Of a DNA stretch of 19,990 nucleotides, positions 1-7,516 are shown piece by piece. This stretch comes from Lachnoclostridium sp. UBA1781 (GTDB lineage Bacteria; Bacillota; Clostridia; Lachnospirales; Lachnospiraceae). The stretch lies in contig DCGJ01000090.1 in the NCBI GenBank assembly GCA_002315495.1, positions 1 to 19,990 of the forward strand, written 5' to 3'. The stretch's first letter is position 1. Every line of letters starts with the position of its first letter. The notes under the pieces were generated by a model, which ran no database searches, was not told the DNA's origin, and was given only the letters and a program-made list of their open reading frames with translations. The translations under genes and the position numbers were made by a program.

Positions 1-106
1 TTTTTCACAGCCCCTTTTTCTTTTTCTATTCGTTATAGTAAATGAGAGGGAAAGATAGGAGAGATGTTATGCTAATATGCCCAAAATCTCTGAAAAATAA
101 TGAATA

Positions 107-127
107 GTGCTGTTTTTAAAACAGTAC
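107..127. repeat. Near-perfect palindrome upstream of the chemoreceptor gene
   Basis: CTGTTTT (110-116) and AAAACAG (118-124) are separated by one T. The arms extend outward by one G.T wobble and two further pairs (to 107 and 127). It could be an operator or a weak hairpin. No T-run of a terminator follows. Function unknown. Confidence 0.4.
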
Positions 128-137
128 GTTAATCCAT

Positions 138-170
138 GCCACATAAACTTATTCTACAAGGTTATGTGGC
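138..170 (+). other. Leader hairpin before the chemoreceptor gene
   Basis: GCCACATAA (138-146) pairs perfectly with TTATGTGGC (162-170) over a 15-base loop, followed by TTTATTAATT. It lies 27 bases before the start codon. It could be a weak terminator of an upstream gene or a 5' leader structure. I found no convincing sigma-28-type (TAAA-N15-GCCGATAA) or sigma-A promoter nearby, so the start of the transcript is not located. Confidence 0.45.
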
Positions 171-196
171 TTTATTAATTATTTTGGAGAGATATT

Positions 197-2275
197 ATGG
201 CAAAGAACAAAACTGAAAAAATGGTCAAAAAGATTAAGAGCGAAAGGACAGTGAAACTATATAAGAGTATGGGTGCAAAAGTGCTTGTTGCTACTGTGCT
301 TTCAATTATGATGAGCTTAAATATCTGTATTGCCATTGCGCAATCCTTTGCGGAAAACAGAATTACTCAGGCGCAGATAGACGGAATAAGCTCTGTTGCC
401 GAAGAAAAAGCTGTAGCTTTGGAAAGATTCATCACCGATCAGAAAGCAATTGTTAAACTTATTAAGACCAATTCAACAATTGTTGAGAATGCAAAAATAT
501 ATGACCTTATTGGCGATATGACAGCCGCTAAGCAGCGCTCAGTCGGTGAATATCTTGCGACAATAAATGCAAATAATAACTTTATATATGAAAATCTTTT
601 TGTTACCTTTGGACCAATGGGATTTGCAGACTGCTTAGGAAACACTTCTTTGCGTGATTATTCAGAAGATGCATTTTACAAGGCTGTAATGGAAAAAGGA
701 TATTATATCGAGTCAGAGGTTTCTGCAGACACAGGCCATCCGGTTTTTGTTATTTCATATCCGATAAATAGTAAGCAGGATAATTCAATAATCGGAACAG
801 TATGTATGGTTATCGACATGGTTTCACTTTCCAATGAAATAGTAAAGTCAGATACATATGATATTACGGTTATTGATAAGAAAGGTTATATTGTTGCCTC
901 AAATAAAGATGGCAGTCTTCTTACTAATATAAAAGACATGGATCCTGAAAATTTCGCGAACATGCTTGAAACAGGATCTGGCAATATGCTAATTGATCTT
1001 TCTCAGTATGGTGGAAGCGCAAGTTACATTTCTTATTATGTTACAAACAATTTCATAATGGAAACTTCGATAGAAGAAACTGCAATATCAGAACCTATTA
1101 ATGAAATGAAAAGGAATCTTACTTATGTTTCATTTGCAATGGGTATTATTGCCATAGTAATAATTACAGTAGTAATTGAAATTATTATTCGTCCTTTAAA
1201 GAAAGCAACAAAGGGAGTTGAGCAGGTTGCAGCAGATATCTTAAAGGGTGAAGCTGATTTAACAAAGAAAATTGAAGTTAAGAGCCAGGATGAAATTGGC
1301 GTTTTGGTTAACGGCGTTAATAACCTCGTGGAAACAATGTCTGGTATTATTTCAAATGTTCAGACAACCACATCCAAAGTTACCGATTCAAGTGCGGAGA
1401 TTAATAAGAAAATCGAAAACGCCGAACTTGAGATTTCAAATGTGTCTGCAACAATGGAAGAAATGTCTGCTTCAAGTGAAGAGACAAGTGCTTCTATGAC
1501 TCAGGTAATGACTGAGGTAGATTCAGTAGTTGAACTTGTAATCGGAGTAAATGATGAAAGCACAAAGAATGTTCAGTATGCTGAGTCCGTTACAAATAAA
1601 GTTAAAAAGATTCGTGAAAAATCTGAACGTGACAGAGAAGAAGCAACAAATCATCTTAATGAGGTTGCGGTTAACTTAAGAGACAAGATTAATAATGCAA
1701 AGCAGGTTCAGGAAATAGCTAACCTTACAACTGAGATCCTAAGCATTACTTCAAAGACAAATCTTCTTTCATTAAATGCTTCTATTGAAGCTGCAAGAGC
1801 CGGAGAAGCAGGACGTGGCTTCGCAGTAGTAGCCGACGAAATAAGACAGTTAGCAGATTCTTCTAAGGAAGCAGCAAACAGAATTCAGGAAGTTACTTCT
1901 AATGTAATCCTTGCTGTAGAGGACCTTGCATCTGAAGCGGAAAATGTTACAGACTTTATGCTTCAAAACAATGAGGATAACTTAAAAGAAAGTACAGAGC
2001 TTACAGAAAACTACAGTTCAGATATTATGAAACTTTCTGAAGCAATGGAAAGCTTTAAGGCAAGCAGTGATGATATTAAAGCTGCAATGGATGTAATAAA
2101 GGAAGCTATTGATGCTGTAAATATAGCGGCAGATGAAACCGCACAGGGTATTGCAAATGTTGCCCAGTCCACCGTGGAACTTACAAATGAGCTTCAGTCT
2201 GTAGTTGGCATGGCGAACGAAAACTTAAATGAATCGAATGAACTGGCCAATACAATGAATAAGTTTACGGTATAA
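197..2275 (+). CDS. Methyl-accepting chemotaxis protein (transmembrane chemoreceptor)
   Basis: Membrane chemoreceptor that senses ligands outside the cell and controls the CheA/CheW kinase inside. A basic N-terminal tail is followed by a membrane segment at about residues 28-50, then an extracytoplasmic sensor of about 250 residues (60-305) that looks like a Cache-type domain. A second membrane segment follows at about 310-329, then a HAMP linker at about 330-385 starting IRPLKKATKG, then a long helical signalling domain to the end. The highly conserved hairpin tip is seen around residues 515-560, including NLLSLNASIEAARAGEAGRG and FAVVADEIRQLA. No C-terminal pentapeptide tether for CheR is evident. 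The start is supported by GGAGAG just upstream. The gene stands alone and is followed by a non-coding region, then the peptide transporter. The ligand cannot be read from the sequence. The family call is secure, while the Cache label is by architecture. Confidence 0.95.
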   Translation: MAKNKTEKMVKKIKSERTVKLYKSMGAKVLVATVLSIMMSLNICIAIAQSFAENRITQAQIDGISSVAEEKAVALERFITDQKAIVKLIKTNSTIVENAKIYDLIGDMTAAKQRSVGEYLATINANNNFIYENLFVTFGPMGFADCLGNTSLRDYSEDAFYKAVMEKGYYIESEVSADTGHPVFVISYPINSKQDNSIIGTVCMVIDMVSLSNEIVKSDTYDITVIDKKGYIVASNKDGSLLTNIKDMDPENFANMLETGSGNMLIDLSQYGGSASYISYYVTNNFIMETSIEETAISEPINEMKRNLTYVSFAMGIIAIVIITVVIEIIIRPLKKATKGVEQVAADILKGEADLTKKIEVKSQDEIGVLVNGVNNLVETMSGIISNVQTTTSKVTDSSAEINKKIENAELEISNVSATMEEMSASSEETSASMTQVMTEVDSVVELVIGVNDESTKNVQYAESVTNKVKKIREKSERDREEATNHLNEVAVNLRDKINNAKQVQEIANLTTEILSITSKTNLLSLNASIEAARAGEAGRGFAVVADEIRQLADSSKEAANRIQEVTSNVILAVEDLASEAENVTDFMLQNNEDNLKESTELTENYSSDIMKLSEAMESFKASSDDIKAAMDVIKEAIDAVNIAADETAQGIANVAQSTVELTNELQSVVGMANENLNESNELANTMNKFTV

Positions 2276-2290
2276 ATATGCATTTCGGTG

Positions 2291-2306
2291 AATTCTGCGA
2301 GCAAAA
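2291..2306. repeat. Intergenic 16-base word, copy 1
   Basis: AATTCTGCGAGCAAAA occurs here, 16 bases after the chemoreceptor stop codon, and again at 12876-12891, also shortly downstream of a gene. Here it lies in the loop of an imperfect stem formed by CATTTCGG (2281-2288) and CCGAATTG (2311-2318), one mismatch. It may be part of a small dispersed intergenic element. Confidence 0.4.
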
Positions 2307-2320
2307 AATGCCGAATTGTA

Positions 2321-2352
2321 TTGGAAACTATGAATAAAAATTCAGTTTTCAA
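2321..2352 (+). other. Extended hairpin after the chemoreceptor gene
   Basis: TTGGAAACT (2321-2329) pairs with AGTTTTCAA (2344-2352) with one G.T wobble. Beyond a two-base bulge, GAAT (2332-2335) pairs with ATTC (2340-2343) around an AAAA loop. There is no T-run after it, so it is not a textbook intrinsic terminator. It may still mark the 3' end of the chemoreceptor transcript. Confidence 0.4.
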
Positions 2353-2358
2353 ACACTG

Positions 2359-2386
2359 TTGACAAAAGGAATATGACAGTTATAAT
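2359..2386 (+). promoter_or_regulatory. Sigma-A-type promoter P1, upstream of oppA
   Basis: TTGACA (2359-2364) and TATAAT (2381-2386) are separated by 16 bases, so both hexamers match the consensus. Transcription would start near 2393, about 240 bases before oppA and only about 10 bases before a terminator-like hairpin (2403-2431). The product may therefore be a short RNA, or a leader that is attenuated before oppA. Confidence 0.65.
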
Positions 2387-2402
2387 TACTAGTTATAGAA
2401 AC

Positions 2403-2436
2403 AAGGGTGTTTCGCTGTGGCGGACACCCTTATTTT
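2403..2436 (+). terminator. Terminator-like hairpin just downstream of promoter P1
   Basis: AAGGGTGT (2403-2410) pairs with ACACCCTT (2424-2431), and a further inner CGC/GCG stem (2413-2415 with 2420-2422) closes a TGTG loop. The following bases are TATTTTAT, a weak T-tract. It may terminate transcription from P1 or any read-through from the chemoreceptor gene. Confidence 0.5.
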
Positions 2437-2461
2437 ATATTTCAACGCTTTACCGCGCTAA

Positions 2462-2507
2462 CGCGTGTATTTTTGTATACAGGAATGAATGAATTCCTTG
2501 ACACGCG
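2462..2507. repeat. Nested inverted repeats overlapping the oppA promoter
   Basis: Outer arms are CGCGTGT (2462-2468) and ACACGCG (2501-2507). Inner arms are AGGAAT (2481-2486) and ATTCCT (2493-2498). The inner right arm abuts, and the outer right arm overlaps, the -35 hexamer of promoter P2 (2498-2503). The position suits a repressor operator, or a structure in RNA made from P1. No known regulator motif was recognised. Confidence 0.45.
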
Positions 2508-2526
2508 GACAGTAGTTGTGTAAAAT
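2498..2526 (+). promoter_or_regulatory. Sigma-A-type promoter P2, probable main promoter of the opp operon
   Basis: TTGACA (2498-2503), a 17-base spacer and TAAAAT (2521-2526). The predicted start near 2533 gives a leader of about 100 bases before oppA. The leader holds no obvious terminator. Inverted repeats cover the -35 region, so this promoter is probably regulated. Confidence 0.7.
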
Positions 2527-2630
2527 GTTGACTTACAGTGGGTAGGTTGTTTGGTAATTTACTGTACTACTTTATCGCTTTAATCAACTAAACCACAAAG
2601 ATTTATTTTTCATATCGGAGGACAAAAAAG

Positions 2631-4769
2631 ATGAAAAAGAAACTTTTAAGTATCGTTCTTGCATCTGCTATGGTTCTTTCACTTGCTGCATGTGGCAAGG
2701 AAGAAGCTCCTGCAAGCACATCACTTGAAGTTGTAACTTCAACTTCAACAGAAGCTTCAACAGAAACAGTTGAAACTACTGCTGCTGTTCGTGTTACAGA
2801 ACGTCTTGATGACGAAGAAGTATACGAAACAGTACTTGGCGAATTTACCGCACTCGTTGATGCTGCTAAGGCTGCATCATCAATCTCAGAAAGATTCGCT
2901 CTTTTTGCAAAGGCTGAAGCTTATTTAATGGATTCAGCTACAATGCTTCCTACTACAACAAGAGGTGGTGCTTACACAATCTCTAGAGTAGCTCCTAGAA
3001 CAGTTCCTTATGTTCAGTGGGGAAATGATGACGATCGTCTTCATAAGATGGTTATTTCTGATGATTTCTGCACACCTGAAGAACGTTCAGAAATGTTAGC
3101 TCAGTGGGCTGCAGCTGTTGCTGGTGAAGGTGAATATGATCCTGCTGCTTACCTTATTTCTAAGGGACACACAATTCAGGATACATACACAACAACATTC
3201 CAGACAGCTCCTGTAACAATCGACTGGTTAAACACAAGCTCACAGGCAGATACAGAAATCACTGTAAACACTGTTGAAGGTCTTGTTGAATACAACAACC
3301 TTGGACAGATGCAGCCTGCACTTGCTGAATCATGGTCAGTTTCTGATGACGGTCTTACATATACATTTAAGATTCGTGAAGGCGCTGCATGGTATACTTC
3401 AGAAGGCGCTAAGTATGCTGACGTTACAGCTGCTGACTTCGTAGCTGGTTTCCATCACATGCTTGATACTCAGGCCGGCCTTGAATGGTTAGTTGAAGGC
3501 GTTGTTAAGGGCGCTAGCGAATATCTTGCTGGCGGAAGCTTTGATGAAGTTGGATACGCAGCTCCTGATGCTCAGACATTAGTTGTTACTCTTGAACAGC
3601 CTACATCATACTTCATGACAATGCTTACATACTCATGCTTCTTACCTATCTGTGAATCATTCTACGCAGCTCGTGGTGGTGTTTACGGACAGGCTGAATA
3701 TTCTGAAGCATCAGCAAACACAAACACATATACATTTGGATCTAACACAGATGTAGCTTCACAGGTTTACTGTGGTCCTTTCCTTCTTCAGAAGATGAAC
3801 GAAAAGGAAATCGTTATTGTTAAGAATGATAATTACTGGAACGCTGCTACAACAACACTTAAGTCAGTTAAGTGGGTATGGGATAACGGCGAAAACCCTG
3901 ACGCATTCTACAATGACGTTCTTAACGGAATTTACGCAGGATGCGCACTTAACAAGTCTACAGGTCTTCTTGACAAAGCTAAAGAAGATGGTAACTTCGA
4001 CAAGTATTCATATGTTTCTGATACAGAATCTACAACATACTTTGGCGGTATCAACGTAAACCGTGGTACATTTGCTCTTGAATCAGGTGCAGTTGCATCT
4101 CCCAAGAACGATGAACAGATTGCTGACGCTCGTACAGCATTACTTAATAAGAACTTCCGTAAGGCTCTTATATACTCTTTCGATAAGCAGACATGGAACG
4201 GTGTAACACGTGGTGAAGAATTAGCTCTTACAAACGTACGTAACATCTATACACATCCTGAATTTGTACAGCTTGATGCTGACGTAACAATCGACGGCCA
4301 CACATTCAAGGCTGGTACATTCTACGGCGAAATGGTTCAGGCATTCTGTGATGACTTAGGCGTTAAGATTGATGTTAAGGATGGTACAAACGGTCTTTAC
4401 AATCCTGAAGAAGCTAAGGCTTGCCTTGCAAAGGCAGTAGAAGAACTTGGCGATACAGTTTCATATCCTATCCAGATTGACGTTGAATACTACTCAGCTT
4501 CTGATTCACAGACAGCTCAGGCAGCAGCATTTAAGTCAGTTATTGAAGGATGTCTTGGCGCTGACAAGGTTCAGATCAACATGGTAGAAGCTACTACACC
4601 TGATGACTATTATGCAGCAGGTTACCGTGCATCTAACGGTGAAGCCGGAGACTTCGATATCTTCTATGGTTCTGGTTGGGGTCCTGACTACGGTGATCCT
4701 TCAACATACCTTGACACATTCCTTGGTGAAGGTGCAGGTTACATGACAAAGGTTATCGGACTCTTCTAA
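2631..4769 (+). CDS. oppA: Oligopeptide-binding lipoprotein (SBP family 5, AmiA/OppA-like), apparently circularly permuted
   Basis: Extracellular lipid-anchored receptor that would deliver peptides to OppBCDF. The signal peptide ends at lipobox LAAC (Cys21), followed by a Ser/Thr-rich linker. Residues about 60-177 contain ERFALFAKAEAYLMDSA, a Pro-rich turn, YTISRVAPRTVPY and an acidic helix with QW. In AmiA/OppA-type proteins I know this as the C-terminal end. The usual N-terminal start follows from about residue 181 (TAPVTIDWLNTSS, LAESWSVSDDGLTYTFKIRE). The protein ends at residue 712 shortly after GWGPDYGDPSTYLDTF, where family members normally continue into the segment found here at the front. 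So the order of parts is rotated. GGAGG (2617-2621) supports the start. Codons are strongly T/A-ending (CCT, ACA, CTT). The family call is secure. The permutation is my reading of motif order and needs an alignment. Confidence 0.93.
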   Translation: MKKKLLSIVLASAMVLSLAACGKEEAPASTSLEVVTSTSTEASTETVETTAAVRVTERLDDEEVYETVLGEFTALVDAAKAASSISERFALFAKAEAYLMDSATMLPTTTRGGAYTISRVAPRTVPYVQWGNDDDRLHKMVISDDFCTPEERSEMLAQWAAAVAGEGEYDPAAYLISKGHTIQDTYTTTFQTAPVTIDWLNTSSQADTEITVNTVEGLVEYNNLGQMQPALAESWSVSDDGLTYTFKIREGAAWYTSEGAKYADVTAADFVAGFHHMLDTQAGLEWLVEGVVKGASEYLAGGSFDEVGYAAPDAQTLVVTLEQPTSYFMTMLTYSCFLPICESFYAARGGVYGQAEYSEASANTNTYTFGSNTDVASQVYCGPFLLQKMNEKEIVIVKNDNYWNAATTTLKSVKWVWDNGENPDAFYNDVLNGIYAGCALNKSTGLLDKAKEDGNFDKYSYVSDTESTTYFGGINVNRGTFALESGAVASPKNDEQIADARTALLNKNFRKALIYSFDKQTWNGVTRGEELALTNVRNIYTHPEFVQLDADVTIDGHTFKAGTFYGEMVQAFCDDLGVKIDVKDGTNGLYNPEEAKACLAKAVEELGDTVSYPIQIDVEYYSASDSQTAQAAAFKSVIEGCLGADKVQINMVEATTPDDYYAAGYRASNGEAGDFDIFYGSGWGPDYGDPSTYLDTFLGEGAGYMTKVIGLF

Positions 4770-4810
4770 TTTTCAGAATCTGAAAAACATAAGTTTTTAC
4801 AATATGAGGG

Positions 4811-4838
4811 CACAGGGGACATGAGAATGTCTCCTGTG
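4811..4838 (+). other. Very stable intercistronic hairpin between oppA and oppB
   Basis: CACAGGGGACAT (4811-4822) pairs with ATGTCTCCTGTG (4827-4838), 12 pairs with one G.T wobble, closed by a GAGA tetraloop (GNRA type). No strong T-run follows. Such a structure between a binding-protein gene and its permease genes typically protects the upstream mRNA 3' end or lowers downstream expression. That role is inferred here. A smaller hairpin (4770-4786, TTTTCAG/CTGAAAA) directly follows the oppA stop. Confidence 0.6.
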
Positions 4839-4878
4839 TATCCTTGTGTTTAGCATATTTTTGCTTTTGGGGTTTATT

Positions 4879-4932
4879 ATGAGACATGCAATGTTGATGT
4901 CTATCAGCAATAATGAAAGAAAGGAAGGATAA
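4879..4932 (+). CDS. Possible 17-codon leader ORF before oppB
   Basis: ATG at 4879, preceded by GGGG (4869-4872), opens a 17-residue frame (MRHAMLMSISNNERKEG) whose stop lies seven bases before oppB and overlaps its ribosome binding site region. It might couple translation to oppB. No codon bias or homology supports it, so chance is quite possible. Confidence 0.15.
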   Translation: MRHAMLMSISNNERKEG

Positions 4933-4938
4933 AGAATA

Positions 4939-6522
4939 ATGAAAAAGTATATGTTCAAGAGAATTTTATTCTCTATTTTTTCCCTGCTCGTTGTTGTTAT
5001 GGTAGTTATGTTACTGGTATATACTCTCATTGAGAGAAATGTTATTTTCCAGATGGACGACACCTGGAATAAGAAGAGCAGTAATGACAGAGTTATATAT
5101 GAATTTATTCAGTACGAAAAGTACGGATACCTTGAATATGAAGATTACACCTCCTTCTTAAAAGAGAAATACTCTGCTATCTATGGAGATGATTATTATA
5201 CACAGGAAGATTTCCTCGCTGATAAGGCTGTAGTTCAGAAGCCGGATCAGGTTTCTTCCAATGCTTCAGTTAACGAATTCCTGCAGACATATTCTGACAA
5301 GGGATACAACGTTAAATATCTTGCTCCGGTGACCTACAAGTCAGGAAAAACCAAACCCGGAGGAACAGGATATCTTGTTGCCACACGTGAAAAGAGTGTA
5401 TTTTTACGTCTGGCTGACTACGTAATTCACTTCTTTACAATTGAAACAACCAATGATGTTACTGATGAGAACCTTACCGACAGATACGTTCGTATAGAAA
5501 AAGATCCTTATTCGGGATTTTATGCTCTTGTTGGATCAGGTACACAGCATAAATATCTTGTTTATTTTGATTCACATTTCCCCTTTATGCATTGGAACTG
5601 GATTCATATGAATTTAGGTACTTCCTTTACTTCATACAGAGGACAGGAAATTACCAATGTTATTAACAGCCCTACAGGCGATTTGAAAACAGTCAGAACC
5701 CAGTATCCCAAGATGCTTGGCACTGATGAATATGTGGAAACTGCAATCGATTTCCACACATTAAGTTATAATTACTCTACACTGAGTGATATTGATAAGG
5801 AACAGTTCCCTGACAATTATACTGTTTATTCGTACAGACGTACCGGTATGTCAATGATTGAAACATCATTTGTAATCGGTATAATTGCGACTATTCTTGC
5901 TTATTTACTTGGACTTCCTTTCGGTATCACTATGGCAAGAAACAAGGACAAGTTAATCGACAAGATTGGTAATGGATTAATTATCTTTATTATTGCTACA
6001 CCTTCACTTGCTTACATTTTCCTGTTTGCGGCAGTTGGTACTACACTGTTCCATCTTCCCTACAAGTTTGCCAATGCGGAAGTTAAGATATTAGCTTATA
6101 TCCTTCCGGTTATTTCACTTACTCTGCCTTCGATGCTTAACCTTTCGAAGTGGATGAGACGTTACATGATTGACCAGATGAACTCGGACTACGTAAAGTT
6201 TGCGCGTGCCGAAGGTATGTCTGAACAGGAAATTTACAAGATTCATATCTCAAGAAACGCCTTGATTTATCTTGTACATGGTATTCCCGGCAGTATCCTT
6301 GGATGTTTAACCGGTGCCATTATTACAGAACGTGTTTATTCCGTTCCCGGTATCGGAAACTTACTTACATCAGCAATCAACTTACATGATAACGGTATCA
6401 TCGTTGCCTGTACGGTATTCTATACGGCACTCGGTATTATTTCGGTTATCTTGGGCGATTTACTGCTTGCTAAGTACGATCCCAGAATTTCACTTTCAGA
6501 AGAAGGAGGCGGCGGAAGATAA
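4939..6522 (+). CDS. oppB: Oligopeptide ABC transporter permease, AmiC-type OppB with large external domain
   Basis: One of the two membrane subunits of the peptide importer. At 527 residues it is far longer than enteric OppB (about 306). The extra length is a region of about 270 residues between the first membrane helix (about 7-31) and the permease core (from about 304), and it should lie outside the cell. Streptococcal AmiC is also about 500 residues and, as I recall it, shares the insert motif seen here as LVGSGTQHKYLVYF. The core has about five membrane helices and the EAA coupling loop at about 418-441 (YVKFARAEGMSEQEIYKIHI). The ribosome site AAGGAAGGA precedes the ATG. The stop overlaps the oppC start by one base (TAATG), indicating coupled translation. 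Confidence 0.92.
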   Translation: MKKYMFKRILFSIFSLLVVVMVVMLLVYTLIERNVIFQMDDTWNKKSSNDRVIYEFIQYEKYGYLEYEDYTSFLKEKYSAIYGDDYYTQEDFLADKAVVQKPDQVSSNASVNEFLQTYSDKGYNVKYLAPVTYKSGKTKPGGTGYLVATREKSVFLRLADYVIHFFTIETTNDVTDENLTDRYVRIEKDPYSGFYALVGSGTQHKYLVYFDSHFPFMHWNWIHMNLGTSFTSYRGQEITNVINSPTGDLKTVRTQYPKMLGTDEYVETAIDFHTLSYNYSTLSDIDKEQFPDNYTVYSYRRTGMSMIETSFVIGIIATILAYLLGLPFGITMARNKDKLIDKIGNGLIIFIIATPSLAYIFLFAAVGTTLFHLPYKFANAEVKILAYILPVISLTLPSMLNLSKWMRRYMIDQMNSDYVKFARAEGMSEQEIYKIHISRNALIYLVHGIPGSILGCLTGAIITERVYSVPGIGNLLTSAINLHDNGIIVACTVFYTALGIISVILGDLLLAKYDPRISLSEEGGGGR

Positions 6523-7505
6523 TGAGCGATGTTTTAGCTAATTCTATTGAAACTATCGATGAAGACAGCCTTTTCACTTTTGTTAACGAAGATGATGTCG
6601 CATCTTCTGAAAAGATTATTGCGCCTCGTTATTCTTATTGGAAATCTGTTTTCAGAGTATTTTTCAAAAAGAAAATCAATATTTTTATGATTGCTCTTTT
6701 TGTTATTTTGATTCTTGCATCATTCCTACTCCCGATTTTCTATGAGTATGATATGTTTGAAAACGTTACTAATTCGCAGTATTTTAACTTGAGCCCTTCC
6801 AAGGCAATGGCAGCATTTGGCGGATTTTCATTTAAATACTGCCTTGGTACAGGATCAATGGGTAACTCAATTGCATATGGTATTTTTGCTTCAGCAAGAA
6901 CATCAATACTTCTTGCCGTTATCTGTGCTGCAATCAATATGGTTGTTGGTATTATTCTCGGTGCGGTATGGGGATATTCCAAGCAGGTTGATGCTGTAAT
7001 GTTAGTTGTATATAACATCATTGCAAACGTACCTTATATTTTACTTATTACAGTACTTGTGTATATTATCGGTTCAGGTTTCTGGAGTTTTGTATTTGCC
7101 CTTACAGTTACAGGATGGCTCGGCATTTCATACTTCTTCAGAACACAGGTTATGATTATCCGTGACCGTGAGTACTCACTTGCATCAAGATGTCTGGGAA
7201 CACCTATTCCCCGTGTTATCAGTAAGAATATTCTTCCATTTATGACATCTGTAATCGTTACAATACTTGCGACAGAACTTCCTTCATACATTTCAATGGA
7301 GGTATTCTTATCATTTATCGGTATCGGTTTAAGTGCATCAGTACCTTCACTTGGACGTATGATTCAGCAGGCTCAGTCGGCATTCATCACATATCCTTGG
7401 GAATTCTGGCCTCCTGTTGCAATTGCTTCTTTAATAACAATTATTCTTTATGTTCTTGGTCAGAACCTTGCAGATGCATCTGATCCCAGAACACATATGA
7501 TGTAG
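6522..7505 (+). CDS. oppC: Oligopeptide ABC transporter permease, OppC/AmiD-type
   Basis: Second membrane subunit of the importer, 327 residues, normal for OppC/AmiD. A cytoplasmic N-terminal tail of about 45 residues is followed by a first membrane helix (about 48-70), an external loop, and a core of about five helices. The EAA-type loop is seen at about 217-240 (EYSLASRCLGTPIPRVISKN), followed by LPF and the conserved MEVFLSFIGIGL stretch. It starts on the oppB stop codon (TAATG) and its own stop TAG (7503-7505) precedes oppD by 11 bases. It should pair with OppB to form the pore through which peptides released by OppA enter the cytoplasm. Confidence 0.93.
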   Translation: MSDVLANSIETIDEDSLFTFVNEDDVASSEKIIAPRYSYWKSVFRVFFKKKINIFMIALFVILILASFLLPIFYEYDMFENVTNSQYFNLSPSKAMAAFGGFSFKYCLGTGSMGNSIAYGIFASARTSILLAVICAAINMVVGIILGAVWGYSKQVDAVMLVVYNIIANVPYILLITVLVYIIGSGFWSFVFALTVTGWLGISYFFRTQVMIIRDREYSLASRCLGTPIPRVISKNILPFMTSVIVTILATELPSYISMEVFLSFIGIGLSASVPSLGRMIQQAQSAFITYPWEFWPPVAIASLITIILYVLGQNLADASDPRTHMM

Positions 7506-7516
7506 TGAGGTGGAAC

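Noticed and set aside
1..196. A sigma-28 (flagellar/chemotaxis) promoter for the chemoreceptor
   Set aside because: Searched by eye for TAAA-N15-GCCGATAA. No position fits both halves.
5030..5845. The 270-residue external domain of OppB as a novel insertion
   Set aside because: Streptococcal AmiC has the same extra domain with similar motifs, so this is a known feature of the Ami-type clade.
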